DNA of 64,000 nt from Vibrio inusitatus. GTDB lineage: Bacteria; Pseudomonadota; Gammaproteobacteria; Enterobacterales; Vibrionaceae. Within the stretch, counting starts at the first letter, position 1. Every line of letters begins with the position of its first letter. Of this stretch, positions 32,788 to 41,631 are shown one piece after another. Position numbers and translations under genes: made by a program. The stretch spans positions 310,001 through 374,000 of the forward strand of contig AP024879.1 of NCBI GenBank assembly GCA_024346935.1. Direction: 5' to 3'. Under the pieces are notes generated by a model, which saw only the letters and a list, made by a program, of their open reading frames with translations, ran no database searches and had not been told where the DNA came from.

Positions 32788-35700
32788 CTAGTGTGACTCC
32801 TTAATAATGGTCTGTTTCAACTCAATAATCAGTGCTTGAGTGGCTGAAATGAGCACATTGACCTGCTCCGAAAGCACCTCGTTCTCAAGTTTGTGGCTTT
32901 CTGATTCAATATGCTGGGCTTTTTCAACTAGCTTATCGCAACCTAGATACAATAAAGCGCCCTTGAGCTTATGTGCATAGTCTTTAACATCAGAGCGTTT
33001 TCCTTCTTCAAGCGCACGAAGGATATGACGTTCCTGTTCAGGCCATGCATCGACAAAATCTTGTATTGCCTCCATCACTAACTCGTGGTCGTTATCATTA
33101 ATTAATAACATATGCTCAATAGAGAAGCCGTCATTGTTGGCCGTTAATGATGGTTGAACTTTGTCGTCATCATTAAGACTACTTAACCAGTTTGAGCCTG
33201 TTGCCCACCCCTGTGCGGTAGTGTCTTCATTGATAGAAGCGGCAGTTAATTCCTCGTTTTCCTGTTTTTCACTAAGAGGCTCAAGTCCCAACTTTACAAT
33301 GGCTTTTACTAATAGTTCTTGAAGAGAAAGCAGTGAATAAGGCTTAAATAGGTAATTATTAAAGCCTGCAGATTCGAACTTTTGCACGGTTCCTTGCATC
33401 ACATCTGCTGTTAGTATGGCCATATATACGTCATTATCTGGTCGTTGTGAGCGAATTTCTTCACCCATCGCGATTCCATCCATAATCGGCATGTGATAAT
33501 CCGTTAAGATTAGGTTGTAATTTCCCTCTTGGAACAGCTGTAAGCCCTCTAAACCATTAGATGCGACATCACATTCCAAACCTAAACGCTTTAGCTGGCC
33601 CCTCATTACAATCTGGTTGGTGGTGTTGTCTTCGACTAATAGAATCCGTAAGCCAGCGTGTGATAAGTTCGCATTTCTAGATGGTCGACTCGATCTATCG
33701 ATAGGTTGAGCTTCAATATGATCTTGCTCCTCTAGCACTGTTGGAATAGTGAGGGTGAAAGTGCTTCCTCTACCTTCTTCGCTTGAAACAGTTATGGTTC
33801 CCTGCATCGCATTGACGATTTCTCGGCAAATACTAAGGCCCAGCCCAGAACCGCCATATTGACGGCTTATGTCTTCGTTAGCTTGAACAAATGGAGAGAA
33901 TAACCGCTCTAATTGTGGTTTAGACATCCCTATGCCGCTGTCGCTGACATTGATTTCTAAATGAGATTCAGTTGTGTCTGATCCTTGGTGTACCATCGCT
34001 TTTATTGAAACAGTACCTTTGTCTGTAAATTTAGTAGCGTTGGATACAAGATTGTTGAGAACTTGCAGCAAACGGATCTGATCGACTAAACATCGGTATT
34101 TAATGACAGTAGGGGATAGGTCTAGCAAAATTTGAACCCCTTTTTCTCTGGCATTAAACTCAAAGTTATTAACTACTTGCTGAAACAGTCGCGGTAAATG
34201 TATTGAAGATTTGGATAAGCGAAATTGTCCGGCCTCCATTTTGGAAAAATCTAACACGTCATTGAGCAGGGACATTAAGTTATGAGCTGAGTCATTAAGC
34301 ACATTAAGTTGCTTGTTTTGATCATTATTTAACATAGTGTGGCCCAAGGATTCCGCCATCCCCAGAACACCATTCATAGGAGTTCTAATCTCGTGGCTCA
34401 TCTTGGCTAAGAATTCACTTTTTGCCTTAGCAGAATGTTCTGCCGAGAGCTGGGCTTGCTCTGCTGCATTTAATGCAACTTTCAATTTGCTTTGTATCGC
34501 ATTGAGTTTTTTCACCTGAACTCGGTGGTAAACAAATAGAAAACAAAGAGACAACGCGATGACAACTAGGAAGAAAATAATTCTTTGCAATGCGACTTGG
34601 TCTATTTGCTTCACTGGCGGTTTGATAGCCAGTTGCCATTTTGAAGCTAACTCAATTTTCATGTCGTCATCAAACTCTTGGAGAGCTTTATCCAGAATTG
34701 CTACTAATTCTGGCTCATACTTTGCCACTGCAATTCTTGTCGGTTGTTCAAAGACCGCATCCCCTAAGAAGACTTGATGAAGGTTATAATAACCCTTACT
34801 ACCAATAATAAAACTCGCACTAAGTTGGTTTCCTACAAAAGCGTATGCCGATCCAGAAGCCACTGCATCCAATGCATGCTCAGTAGTATCAAAGTAGAAA
34901 ATAGCGTTGTTGGGCAGGCGCTCGACGATAAATTTATTAATGTAAGCCCCCGCGACTAGCGCAATAACCTTACCTTCTAAATCTCGCAACTCAGAATCGT
35001 GTCCTCGAGATACTAGGGCTGGGTAGTTATCTGTTAAAGGTGCAGTAAAATCTAATACTTGTGCTCTCTGTGCGTTTTTATAGATTCCAGGCATGAGTAG
35101 CACCTCATCGCGCTCAACCGCACTCAAGGCTTCAGAATATGAGTTGTAAGCCATCGGAGCCAATACTATCCCCGACAATGCGGATACTTCTTGCATCAAA
35201 TCATTGTAATAGCCATCGATAAACATCTCTGTGCCAACGAAGTAAGGCTTCTCTCCTGAAGAGACATATCCGTATTTTATTGACGGCGTTTTTGCTAAAT
35301 ACAGTTCGTCCTCGTCAGAAAAACGATTGGAATAAGAACCAACCAATAGCCGAATTGACGACAGCCCTGACTCATATTTGGACTTCCAGTTGGCTTGAGT
35401 TTGACCACTCCCCCCTGTGCGCACATACCGGTTTAATTTTAGCAATAAGTCGCTGCGACTTGGGTGCACTAATGCATTGAACTGAAGGGGAGGGACAGAT
35501 TGTGTCGAGTGTTTGAAGTCTTGAAGCATCCCTTCATTCTTTAATGCCTCTTCGAGCTCCCACCAGCGCACAGTATAAATATGACTTAAGTTTTCGGCAT
35601 ACTCAGCAACAAATTTTTGGTCTGAACTATGGATTAGTAAGGGAAACGCTTTGTTTAAGTTTCGAGGAAAGAAAGTGCTTACAATATGCAGAGCGCCTGT

Positions 35701-36156
35701 GTCGAACACATTGTCAGGGGATGGCACAATACGTTCATAGAGTCGAGCTTGGAAATCAAACAATGCTAGCGAGGAAAGCATTTCTGTTTGTTCTTCTACC
35801 TCAGGTCCTGCTGTGCCAATTATCTGAATCTCTCCAGCATTGAGCATTTTCTTTAATTCTTTATATGGCTTTATTACTAGCTTGATTTCTAGGTTGTTTT
35901 CATCCGCCCAGTTTTGCCAAATGTCAGTAACAAAATCCTCTAAGAGTTGCATACTGAACCCTGCGTTACCGTTAGACTCAACACTATGAGGATGCGCTTC
36001 AATCAAGTCTTCCGGAAAGCCGATCAAAACCGGCGTTGCAGGGAGAGGACCTTCATTAAGATCGGGATATTCACTATAGTTATCATTTGCAGCTAAACAA
36101 AAACTTGCCATGAATATTGCAACTAAACCAAGAGCGAGTGGTTTAAAAAATGTCAT
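32788..36156 (-). CDS. BvgS-like hybrid sensor histidine kinase
   Basis: A protein of 1122 residues. Signal peptide (~1-22), two tandem solute-binding (SBP_bac_3-type) sensor domains (~35-270 and ~285-520), a membrane segment (~530-548), then HisKA with His588 (AKMSHEIRTPMNGVLGM), HATPase (~690-810, 'NLVSNATKFTDKG', 'GSGLGLSICREIV'), receiver with Asp886 (LILTDYHMPIMDG) and Hpt with His1062 (AHKLKGALLYLG). All phosphorelay residues are present. It senses a periplasmic small ligand and should pass phosphate to a response regulator; the divergent REC-EAL gene is the natural partner. The intergenic gap is 145 bases. Confidence 0.93.
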   Translation of the reverse strand: MTFFKPLALGLVAIFMASFCLAANDNYSEYPDLNEGPLPATPVLIGFPEDLIEAHPHSVESNGNAGFSMQLLEDFVTDIWQNWADENNLEIKLVIKPYKELKKMLNAGEIQIIGTAGPEVEEQTEMLSSLALFDFQARLYERIVPSPDNVFDTGALHIVSTFFPRNLNKAFPLLIHSSDQKFVAEYAENLSHIYTVRWWELEEALKNEGMLQDFKHSTQSVPPLQFNALVHPSRSDLLLKLNRYVRTGGSGQTQANWKSKYESGLSSIRLLVGSYSNRFSDEDELYLAKTPSIKYGYVSSGEKPYFVGTEMFIDGYYNDLMQEVSALSGIVLAPMAYNSYSEALSAVERDEVLLMPGIYKNAQRAQVLDFTAPLTDNYPALVSRGHDSELRDLEGKVIALVAGAYINKFIVERLPNNAIFYFDTTEHALDAVASGSAYAFVGNQLSASFIIGSKGYYNLHQVFLGDAVFEQPTRIAVAKYEPELVAILDKALQEFDDDMKIELASKWQLAIKPPVKQIDQVALQRIIFFLVVIALSLCFLFVYHRVQVKKLNAIQSKLKVALNAAEQAQLSAEHSAKAKSEFLAKMSHEIRTPMNGVLGMAESLGHTMLNNDQNKQLNVLNDSAHNLMSLLNDVLDFSKMEAGQFRLSKSSIHLPRLFQQVVNNFEFNAREKGVQILLDLSPTVIKYRCLVDQIRLLQVLNNLVSNATKFTDKGTVSIKAMVHQGSDTTESHLEINVSDSGIGMSKPQLERLFSPFVQANEDISRQYGGSGLGLSICREIVNAMQGTITVSSEEGRGSTFTLTIPTVLEEQDHIEAQPIDRSSRPSRNANLSHAGLRILLVEDNTTNQIVMRGQLKRLGLECDVASNGLEGLQLFQEGNYNLILTDYHMPIMDGIAMGEEIRSQRPDNDVYMAILTADVMQGTVQKFESAGFNNYLFKPYSLLSLQELLVKAIVKLGLEPLSEKQENEELTAASINEDTTAQGWATGSNWLSSLNDDDKVQPSLTANNDGFSIEHMLLINDNDHELVMEAIQDFVDAWPEQERHILRALEEGKRSDVKDYAHKLKGALLYLGCDKLVEKAQHIESESHKLENEVLSEQVNVLISATQALIIELKQTIIKESH

Positions 36157-36301
36157 TGAATACCTTATATCTTTACATAAATCTGATTATAGACGTGCTA
36201 TGGTGTTAAGTGGCCTAAGATTGGACTTTGGGTTTGTTTTAGTCTTTAATTTCATAGTGTTAATTCAATTATACTTCTAGTTTTAATTTAAAAGAGCTTT
36301 T

Positions 36302-37489
36302 ATGGCCACGTCATTTAGTACTATTTTGATAATCGAAGATGATCAGTTTCAAAGACGTATGTTACATCGCTCTTTAGAAACGCTAACTGACGCTAAGATC
36401 CTGCTCGCTGAAGACGGTGAGCAAGGTTTAGCGTTAGCCACTGCATCTGAGCCCGAGTTGATCCTTTGCGATTTAAAAATGCCAAATATGGACGGGGTAA
36501 CGTTTGCTCAAAAGCTGATCGAATTAAAGTTCGACCCTAAGCTCGTATTTGTGAGTAGCACCGGTGTCGATATCTTGGATTCAGTAGTTACCATGGCTAA
36601 AAATCAAGGAATTCGTGATTGCGTAAAATTGATTAAACCTATATCTCGAAAAGATATAGCACAGTTGCTAGATGGATTTAATAATCATCAAACGGTTTTA
36701 AAATCTACTGACAATCTAGATTATCAATTTAGTCGTCAAGATTTACAGCAAGCTTTGCTTAGCGATGAAATTCAAGCTTTTTACCAACCTCATGTTGACG
36801 CTTTAACTGGAAAAATAATCGGTGCTGAAGCCCTGTGTCGTTGGATCCACCCAGTTCATGGCACTCTTTCTCCTGCTGTTTTTTTACCGCAAATCAAAGA
36901 GTGGGGACTTAATTATTTACTGTGTTCTTCCATGTTAAAACAAGGCATTAAAACCCTTGCTAACTGGCATGCCACTGGTTTAAATCTAAGTTTATCGGTT
37001 AACGTTGCTCCTAGCGATATGATGCAAGCTGATTTTGCAGATCGCGTATTAGGCTTGCTTGACGAACACAATATTGAAGGCCATTGGTTAACACTTGAAA
37101 TTACTGAGACAGAAGTGGCTTCAAACTTAAATATGTTAATTGCGCATACCGCTCGACTTCGAATTCAAGATGTTCACATTTCTATCGACGATTTTGGTGT
37201 AGGTTACTCTTCTTTGGCACATTTGTTGGCAAATCCTTTCAACGAGCTGAAAATAGACCGTTACTTCATTGATCGATTGTTGACTAGCAAACGCCATCAT
37301 AGTTGTGTGGCTTTTATCATTCAGCTCAGCAAAACGTTGAAATTGCGCGTCGTCGCTGAAGGTGTTGAAACAAAAGAACAAGCCATCGAACTTAAGACGC
37401 TTGGTTGTGATGTCTTCCAAGGCTTTTTGTTTTCTAAACCGTTGCAGAAAACTGAGTTTGAAGCGTTAGCTCGCTCAATGGCTCAGTAA
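36302..37489 (+). CDS. REC-EAL response regulator (c-di-GMP phosphodiesterase)
   Basis: A protein of 395 residues. Receiver domain at ~8-125 with the phospho-acceptor Asp57 (LILCDLKMPNMDG), then an EAL domain at ~145-390 with intact 'GAEALCRW', 'LEITETE', 'IDDFGVGYSSLAHL', 'ELKIDRYFI' and 'VAEGVE', so it should hydrolyse cyclic di-GMP. Being divergent from the hybrid kinase, it is probably its output. The Crp/Fnr gene follows by 34 bases in the same direction and likely shares its transcript. It opposes the GGDEF cyclase encoded ~6 kb away. Confidence 0.93.
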   Translation: MATSFSTILIIEDDQFQRRMLHRSLETLTDAKILLAEDGEQGLALATASEPELILCDLKMPNMDGVTFAQKLIELKFDPKLVFVSSTGVDILDSVVTMAKNQGIRDCVKLIKPISRKDIAQLLDGFNNHQTVLKSTDNLDYQFSRQDLQQALLSDEIQAFYQPHVDALTGKIIGAEALCRWIHPVHGTLSPAVFLPQIKEWGLNYLLCSSMLKQGIKTLANWHATGLNLSLSVNVAPSDMMQADFADRVLGLLDEHNIEGHWLTLEITETEVASNLNMLIAHTARLRIQDVHISIDDFGVGYSSLAHLLANPFNELKIDRYFIDRLLTSKRHHSCVAFIIQLSKTLKLRVVAEGVETKEQAIELKTLGCDVFQGFLFSKPLQKTEFEALARSMAQ

Positions 37490-37523
37490 TTCGCTGTACA
37501 TAGTTAAATATTGGAGATGAACT

Positions 37524-38225
37524 ATGAACAGTAAAATAGCTTGGCCATGTGAGTTACCAGATTCGTTAACCCAAGCTCTTATTGCATCTTCTATTCCACT
37601 GCAGGGCTCCGATTCTCTCCTGCAATTTGCCCATCAAGTTTTATCAGGGTCAACTGAGTCGATTAACAAAGGCATCGCTTATATCTCTCAAGGTGCGTTA
37701 TCTATTAGCTTTGACAGTAACCATACACAGTGTTCCTGCGCCATAATCATTGGCAAGAATACTTGGATTGATACCGAAATATTGTCCGTTTCTCTACAAA
37801 TGGGGGCCATCATCGAAGAGATAGAACCCATTGAATGGCTTTGGTTTACTGAGAGCAATATTTTAAGGCTATGCTCACATGAGCCGCTTTGCTACAAATT
37901 GCTTCACTTCTATAAATTGGCCTTTCGCAAGTATTGGCTGCGCTCGCAACAAATATCTCAGCATTCAAAGTTTATTCGCGTTGCGTATATTTTATTAGAG
38001 CTGTCAGAGACCATCACTGTTAAACAAGGCGCAGTACCTTTGATTGTATTGTCGCAAGATCAACTAGCATTGATGACCGGTTTATCACGCCCGCGTGTCA
38101 ATGAGGTTCTTAATGAGTTTAGAGATGAAGGTGTTATTACTTTATCTCGTGGGCGAGTCTACATAGACAACAAACAACAATTAATCGAAAAGATGCCGGA
38201 TGGGATTACTTTTTATCAGCTTTAG
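37524..38225 (+). CDS. Crp/Fnr family regulator
   Basis: A protein of 233 residues. The N-terminal ~130 residues form a cyclic-nucleotide-binding-like beta barrel ('GIAYISQGALSISFDS', 'CAIIIGKNTWIDTEI'). The C-terminal winged helix reads 'LSQDQLALMTGLSRPRVNEVLNEFRDEGVITLSRGRVYI', a clear HTH_Crp. The ligand-contact residues of CRP are not preserved in an obvious way, so it may bind another signal or none. GGAG precedes the ATG. It is encoded just after the REC-EAL gene and is probably part of the same signalling output. A strong bidirectional hairpin ends the unit. Confidence 0.85.
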   Translation: MNSKIAWPCELPDSLTQALIASSIPLQGSDSLLQFAHQVLSGSTESINKGIAYISQGALSISFDSNHTQCSCAIIIGKNTWIDTEILSVSLQMGAIIEEIEPIEWLWFTESNILRLCSHEPLCYKLLHFYKLAFRKYWLRSQQISQHSKFIRVAYILLELSETITVKQGAVPLIVLSQDQLALMTGLSRPRVNEVLNEFRDEGVITLSRGRVYIDNKQQLIEKMPDGITFYQL

Positions 38226-38370
38226 CTTTCTGACCGATTATAGAACTAAAAGTTAACAAGCATATAGCGGTATAAACTCAACAATAGACTGATCAATACG
38301 CATTTGAAAGTTCGATTACACCTGTCTCTTTTATCTACTTTCCCACGCCAATAGCACATTAATAAATAAA

Positions 38371-38395
38371 AAAACCGGCATAAAATGCCGGTTTT
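38371..38395. terminator. Bidirectional terminator
   Basis: AAAACCGGCAT pairs with ATGCCGGTTTT across AAA. It lies between the convergent Crp/Fnr gene and the small barrel gene and can serve both. Confidence 0.9.
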
Positions 38396-38405
38396 CTGCT
38401 AGGAA

Positions 38406-38807
38406 TTAAAATCGATAAGATACACCAAAGCCAGCGCCTAATTTAAATTTGGCTTTACGATGAAACTGAAGTTCTGGATTAACATGGCCATACAGGTTCC
38501 AGTTTGATGCGAAGCTCCAGTCAAGTCCTACAGGTACTCTCATACCAAAGTCATCATCCCACTCAACATAACCACCAACACCGACAAAATAAGACAAAGG
38601 GGCGCTACTAGAAAGGTTGCCACGCAAGAAATGATAGTCTAGTGCCATACCATGGTTACCAGCAAAAACGTTGATAGTATCATCAAATTTTAGGTTCATA
38701 CCTAAACCTTGGTCTACTCCCATTCCCAACTTTACGGAAGCATTTGCAGAAGCTGTTAGGCCAAAAAGGATAGCGGTTGCAAGCGAAAAAGATAACTTTT
38801 TATTCAT
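38406..38807 (-). CDS. Small outer-membrane or periplasmic beta-barrel-like protein
   Basis: A protein of 133 residues with a signal peptide (MNKKLSFSLATAILFGLTASANA). The mature ~110 residues alternate hydrophobic and polar residues and end in Tyr-Arg-Phe, the C-terminal aromatic signature of outer-membrane barrels. With only about 110 residues it would be a very small barrel or part of an oligomer. AAGGTTTT upstream of the ATG is nearly the same leader as in the Ig-like lipoprotein gene. Function unknown. Confidence 0.6.
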   Translation of the reverse strand: MNKKLSFSLATAILFGLTASANASVKLGMGVDQGLGMNLKFDDTINVFAGNHGMALDYHFLRGNLSSSAPLSYFVGVGGYVEWDDDFGMRVPVGLDWSFASNWNLYGHVNPELQFHRKAKFKLGAGFGVSYRF

Positions 38808-38951
38808 TTCAAAACCTTACTATTTCACACACCTTAGTGTGATTAATAAAATAATGCTTATAGCTTTCAACTTAACAACACTCTACTCATCCTATTTAGA
38901 GTTTAAGCTTTTACTATCAGCAGGGGATGTCGTTTATCCATGACGGTATAA

Positions 38952-38973
38952 GAAGTTCAATCCCTGCACTTCA
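38952..38973 (-). promoter_or_regulatory. Shared 22-base motif (copy A)
   Basis: GAAGTTCAATCCCTGCACTTCA matches the motif at 41496-41517 at 20 of 22 positions (GAAGTYCRATCCCTGCACTTCA). It holds a GAAGT/ACTTC inverted pair. Both copies lie upstream of minus-strand outer-membrane genes, so it may be a shared operator or leader element. Confidence 0.45.
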
Positions 38974-39073
38974 AGTTAATGTGGGTGTAATATACCCAAC
39001 CCTATAAATTAAGTGAATTCATTTATTTTTAATGAATGATTAAGCAGAACTTAATGAAATGGCTTGGGTGATT

Positions 39074-39110
39074 AATGAAGAGCTTCCAAGTTGCTTGGAG
39101 GCTCTTCATT
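39074..39110 (-). terminator. Hairpin after DUF1254 copy 5
   Basis: AATGAAGAGCTTCCAAG pairs with CTTGGAGGCTCTTCATT around 3 bases with one wobble. It lies 8 bases after the stop. No T tail, so a long RNA-stabilising or terminating hairpin. Confidence 0.6.
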
Positions 39111-39118
39111 GAGTTGGC

Positions 39119-40594
39119 TTATCTTACTTTTTGGAAATTAGGTACGATAGTTTGTGGCTGTTGCTCTATAAACTCTTTGCTCGGTGAGTAAGCTCGGAAG
39201 TAAACAAACCAGTTTTCGCCCGGACGAGTTTCAACCCAGTTAGCCGCATTAACACCCTCTGGTTTGGTTGGAGAGAAGTGAAAAGTGTAATTACCTTCTT
39301 CGTCCATTGCTGTACCAGGGACATTAGACCCAACATCAGCACGTTGAATAGTGTTATCTATGATCGCGCGATTTTCTACGTTATAGACAGTGATAGTCCA
39401 AAACAAATCCGCAAAGTTAACATCGCCATCAAGAGTTAATTTATAGTGATTGCTGCCATTTAGACCGTTACCTTCATTGTCTCTATAATTGTCGAGGTAG
39501 ATTTGTCCCCAGCCACCGTTTTCGAATCCGTGCATTGCAATATCATTTGTTACTGCTTCATAGAACCAGGCTGCACGACCATCTAGATCCATACCAAAAT
39601 CGCGATCTTGATTTGGTGTTGATGCTGTAGCAATTTCCCATGTATTGTTTTTTGGACCGTAAGCAGACTGAGGAAGGCGCTCTGTTTTGTTGAAATCAAT
39701 GTTCTTAACCATCGCTTCGCCCATAACAGCCGCACTTTTCAAAATATCAGCTTGCCTTGCATCCGGTGAAAACGGCTTTCCTTTCTCTATACCTATTGGG
39801 CGCAACATATCGTGCATCATGCGATCTCGCTCTGCGACAGGCTCCGCTTGAATTGCAATGTTGAGTACATCCCAGTACTGCATGTTTCTCGGGTGCTTCG
39901 CATCAACACCGATCTCTGGGAAGTTAACAGGCTTCTCACTCAATGGAGTACCATCAAGGCGTGTGATGCTTAATGCCTCTAAATCTTGCATTCGTTGCTG
40001 TTCAGTTTTAGCCATTAATCGAACGCCAAAAAATACATAATTGGTATCTGACTCTAAAACGGTTGCATTTTCAGGCAGGTTTTTAGGGTCTTCACTACCT
40101 GCAGCTTTGATCACATAAGTACCTGGCTCAGTCATCTGTGAGATACCAATTTGCCACATAGTATGCACTGCGCCACGTAACTCATCGGTTGGTACTTCTA
40201 TTACAACAGGCTCTTGCTCTACATTAAACCAAGTAATAGCGTAAGGCGTTGAAGTATTGTAAGTCAGTCCACCTAGCTTAGATTTATGAGATTCAACATA
40301 CGTAATTTGACCATCCTCTGCTCCCATTTTTTCATAAGCGGCTTTCCATGCATAATTTGATACAAGAGGTACCGCCCAAATATAGGCTTGTGAGGCGCGC
40401 TGGTAGTCAATTTCATCAAACAGAGCAATAGAGTCCATCTTAGTAGGTAAGCCATGTTCAAAAGTATTGTCGAATGTGAACGCGCCTGATGGAGTTACAA
40501 TTGTTTTATCTTTTGATTTAGCTCCCATGGTATTACAGCCTGAAATTGCTGAAATAATGATTGCTGTTAGGAAAGCTTTATTACTTGTCTTCAT
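39119..40594 (-). CDS. DUF1254/DUF1214 lipoprotein (copy 5, long form)
   Basis: A protein of 491 residues. Signal peptide with lipobox (SGC, Cys20), so it is lipid-anchored, unlike the other copies. DUF1254 region ~60-190 ('ASQAYIWAVPLVSNYAWKAAYEKMG', 'TPYAITWFNVEQEPVVIEVP'); DUF1214 region ~385-490 ('FADLFWTITVYNVENRAIIDN', 'GENWFVYFRAYSPSKEFIEQQPQTIVPNFQKV'). The ~490-residue length is the usual full-length form; the ~340-residue copies lack much of the middle. The outer-membrane barrel gene lies 75 bases upstream in the same direction, and a LysR gene is divergent from that barrel. This is the third LysR-DUF1254 module. Confidence 0.88.
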   Translation of the reverse strand: MKTSNKAFLTAIIISAISGCNTMGAKSKDKTIVTPSGAFTFDNTFEHGLPTKMDSIALFDEIDYQRASQAYIWAVPLVSNYAWKAAYEKMGAEDGQITYVESHKSKLGGLTYNTSTPYAITWFNVEQEPVVIEVPTDELRGAVHTMWQIGISQMTEPGTYVIKAAGSEDPKNLPENATVLESDTNYVFFGVRLMAKTEQQRMQDLEALSITRLDGTPLSEKPVNFPEIGVDAKHPRNMQYWDVLNIAIQAEPVAERDRMMHDMLRPIGIEKGKPFSPDARQADILKSAAVMGEAMVKNIDFNKTERLPQSAYGPKNNTWEIATASTPNQDRDFGMDLDGRAAWFYEAVTNDIAMHGFENGGWGQIYLDNYRDNEGNGLNGSNHYKLTLDGDVNFADLFWTITVYNVENRAIIDNTIQRADVGSNVPGTAMDEEGNYTFHFSPTKPEGVNAANWVETRPGENWFVYFRAYSPSKEFIEQQPQTIVPNFQKVR

Positions 40595-40669
40595 GAATTA
40601 CCTTGATGTTGTCAGTACGCTGTTTGCTGAAACACACCGGCTTTAATAAGGCCGACTTTTCGATGAGAA

Positions 40670-41473
40670 TTAGAATTGGTAGTTGAATTCAATACGATGA
40701 TCACCATCGGCGAAATCGACATTCTCGGTCCAGTTTGCAAAGTAGCGAACGTTTGCACGAGGTGTTACTTGGTAACTGATAGCAAACTCATGCAATAGCA
40801 TTGCGTCATCACCTTGAAAATACGCGTCTTTATAGGTCTCTGAGCCTGAAACTGTACCCATATACATCGGGTTGTAGTTCAACCAAAGCTGATCGGTGAT
40901 GGACATTTTGCCGTACATACCAGCCACATAAAAAGTACCGTGCATGTTATAGCGATCTCTTAATTGGTCAGCATCAAGATCACCACCAGTAGTACCTGGC
41001 AATTCTTCACCTGCAGCAATACCCAAACCAGCTAACGGATAAAAGTTGAACATTCCCATTTTTGGTAAGGCTTGAATGAAGCTATATGATGCAGAACCTT
41101 GATTAGCATCAAAATCCCAAGACACATCGATTTGAGAACCACGTCCATTAGTCAAATCAACAGTAAAGTTTCTGTATCGGAGTGAATCGATACTGTCGTC
41201 TGCATCACGGTCACTCCAACCTGTTGCTTCACCAGCAAAGCCCTTGATTTCAATGATGTTCATTCCCATAGTGATATCGCTACCGGTATCATAGGTTTGA
41301 CCGACTTTGATGTTGAAGCCTTTATCGGTATAACCAAATCCAGCTTGCGTATAAACGGCCAAAGGGTCAGACATATCCTGAACTTCAGTATCTGATTCTT
41401 CAGCAAAAGAATGAAAGGAGAGTGATGTAGAGAAGAATGCGCATAGAGCTAGAGTGCTAGGGTTGATTTTCAT
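40670..41473 (-). CDS. Outer-membrane beta-barrel protein
   Basis: A protein of 267 residues from the ATG at 41473 (TTGAGGTT upstream); a longer frame adds 15 residues without a signal peptide. Signal peptide MKINPSTLALCAFFSTSLSFHSFA. The mature part alternates polar and hydrophobic residues, with many Tyr, Gly and Asp, and ends 'IEFNYQF', an outer-membrane C-terminal signature. It is probably a 10-12-strand barrel or porin-like protein. It is encoded before DUF1254 copy 5 and divergent from a LysR gene, so it may be the channel or surface partner of that module. The 22-base motif lies 23 bases before the start. Confidence 0.7.
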   Translation of the reverse strand: MKINPSTLALCAFFSTSLSFHSFAEESDTEVQDMSDPLAVYTQAGFGYTDKGFNIKVGQTYDTGSDITMGMNIIEIKGFAGEATGWSDRDADDSIDSLRYRNFTVDLTNGRGSQIDVSWDFDANQGSASYSFIQALPKMGMFNFYPLAGLGIAAGEELPGTTGGDLDADQLRDRYNMHGTFYVAGMYGKMSITDQLWLNYNPMYMGTVSGSETYKDAYFQGDDAMLLHEFAISYQVTPRANVRYFANWTENVDFADGDHRIEFNYQF

Positions 41474-41495
41474 AATAACCTCAATAAAGAATAAC

Positions 41496-41517
41496 GAAGT
41501 CCGATCCCTGCACTTCA
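41496..41517 (-). promoter_or_regulatory. Shared 22-base motif (copy B)
   Basis: GAAGTCCGATCCCTGCACTTCA, the second copy of the motif at 38952-38973. Here it ends 23 bases before the barrel gene's start, so it would lie in the 5' leader or the core promoter. Confidence 0.45.
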
Positions 41518-41572
41518 CACTAAGTTTTGAGTACTATATCGAGATGCATTCATGAAGAATATTTATATAAAG

Positions 41573-41598
41573 TTAACCATTCGTTAAGCTATACTTAA
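41573..41598. promoter_or_regulatory. Two overlapping dyads, LysR target
   Basis: TTAAC-CATTC-GTTAA (41573-41587) and TTAAG-CTATA-CTTAA (41584-41598) are perfect inverted repeats whose centres are 11 bases apart, about one helix turn. They lie 34-59 bases before the LysR start and face the barrel/DUF1254 operon. Confidence 0.55.
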
Positions 41599-41631
41599 CC
41601 ATATAAATCCGAAACTGATCGAGCTGACTGG

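Larger units (their letters stand above)
38808..39118. other. Intergenic, 311 bases
   Basis: It lies between two minus-strand genes and holds the promoter of the small barrel gene, the 22-base motif at 38952-38973 and a hairpin after the DUF1254 gene. No gene is visible. Confidence 0.5.

Noticed and set aside
35544..35843. 99-codon frame antisense to the hybrid kinase sensor domain
   Set aside because: Shadow of the kinase gene; no ribosome site and no protein-like motif.
36302..38225. Idea that REC-EAL and Crp/Fnr are one fused or frameshifted gene
   Set aside because: Each has a good ribosome site and complete domains; the 34-base gap is a normal operon spacing.
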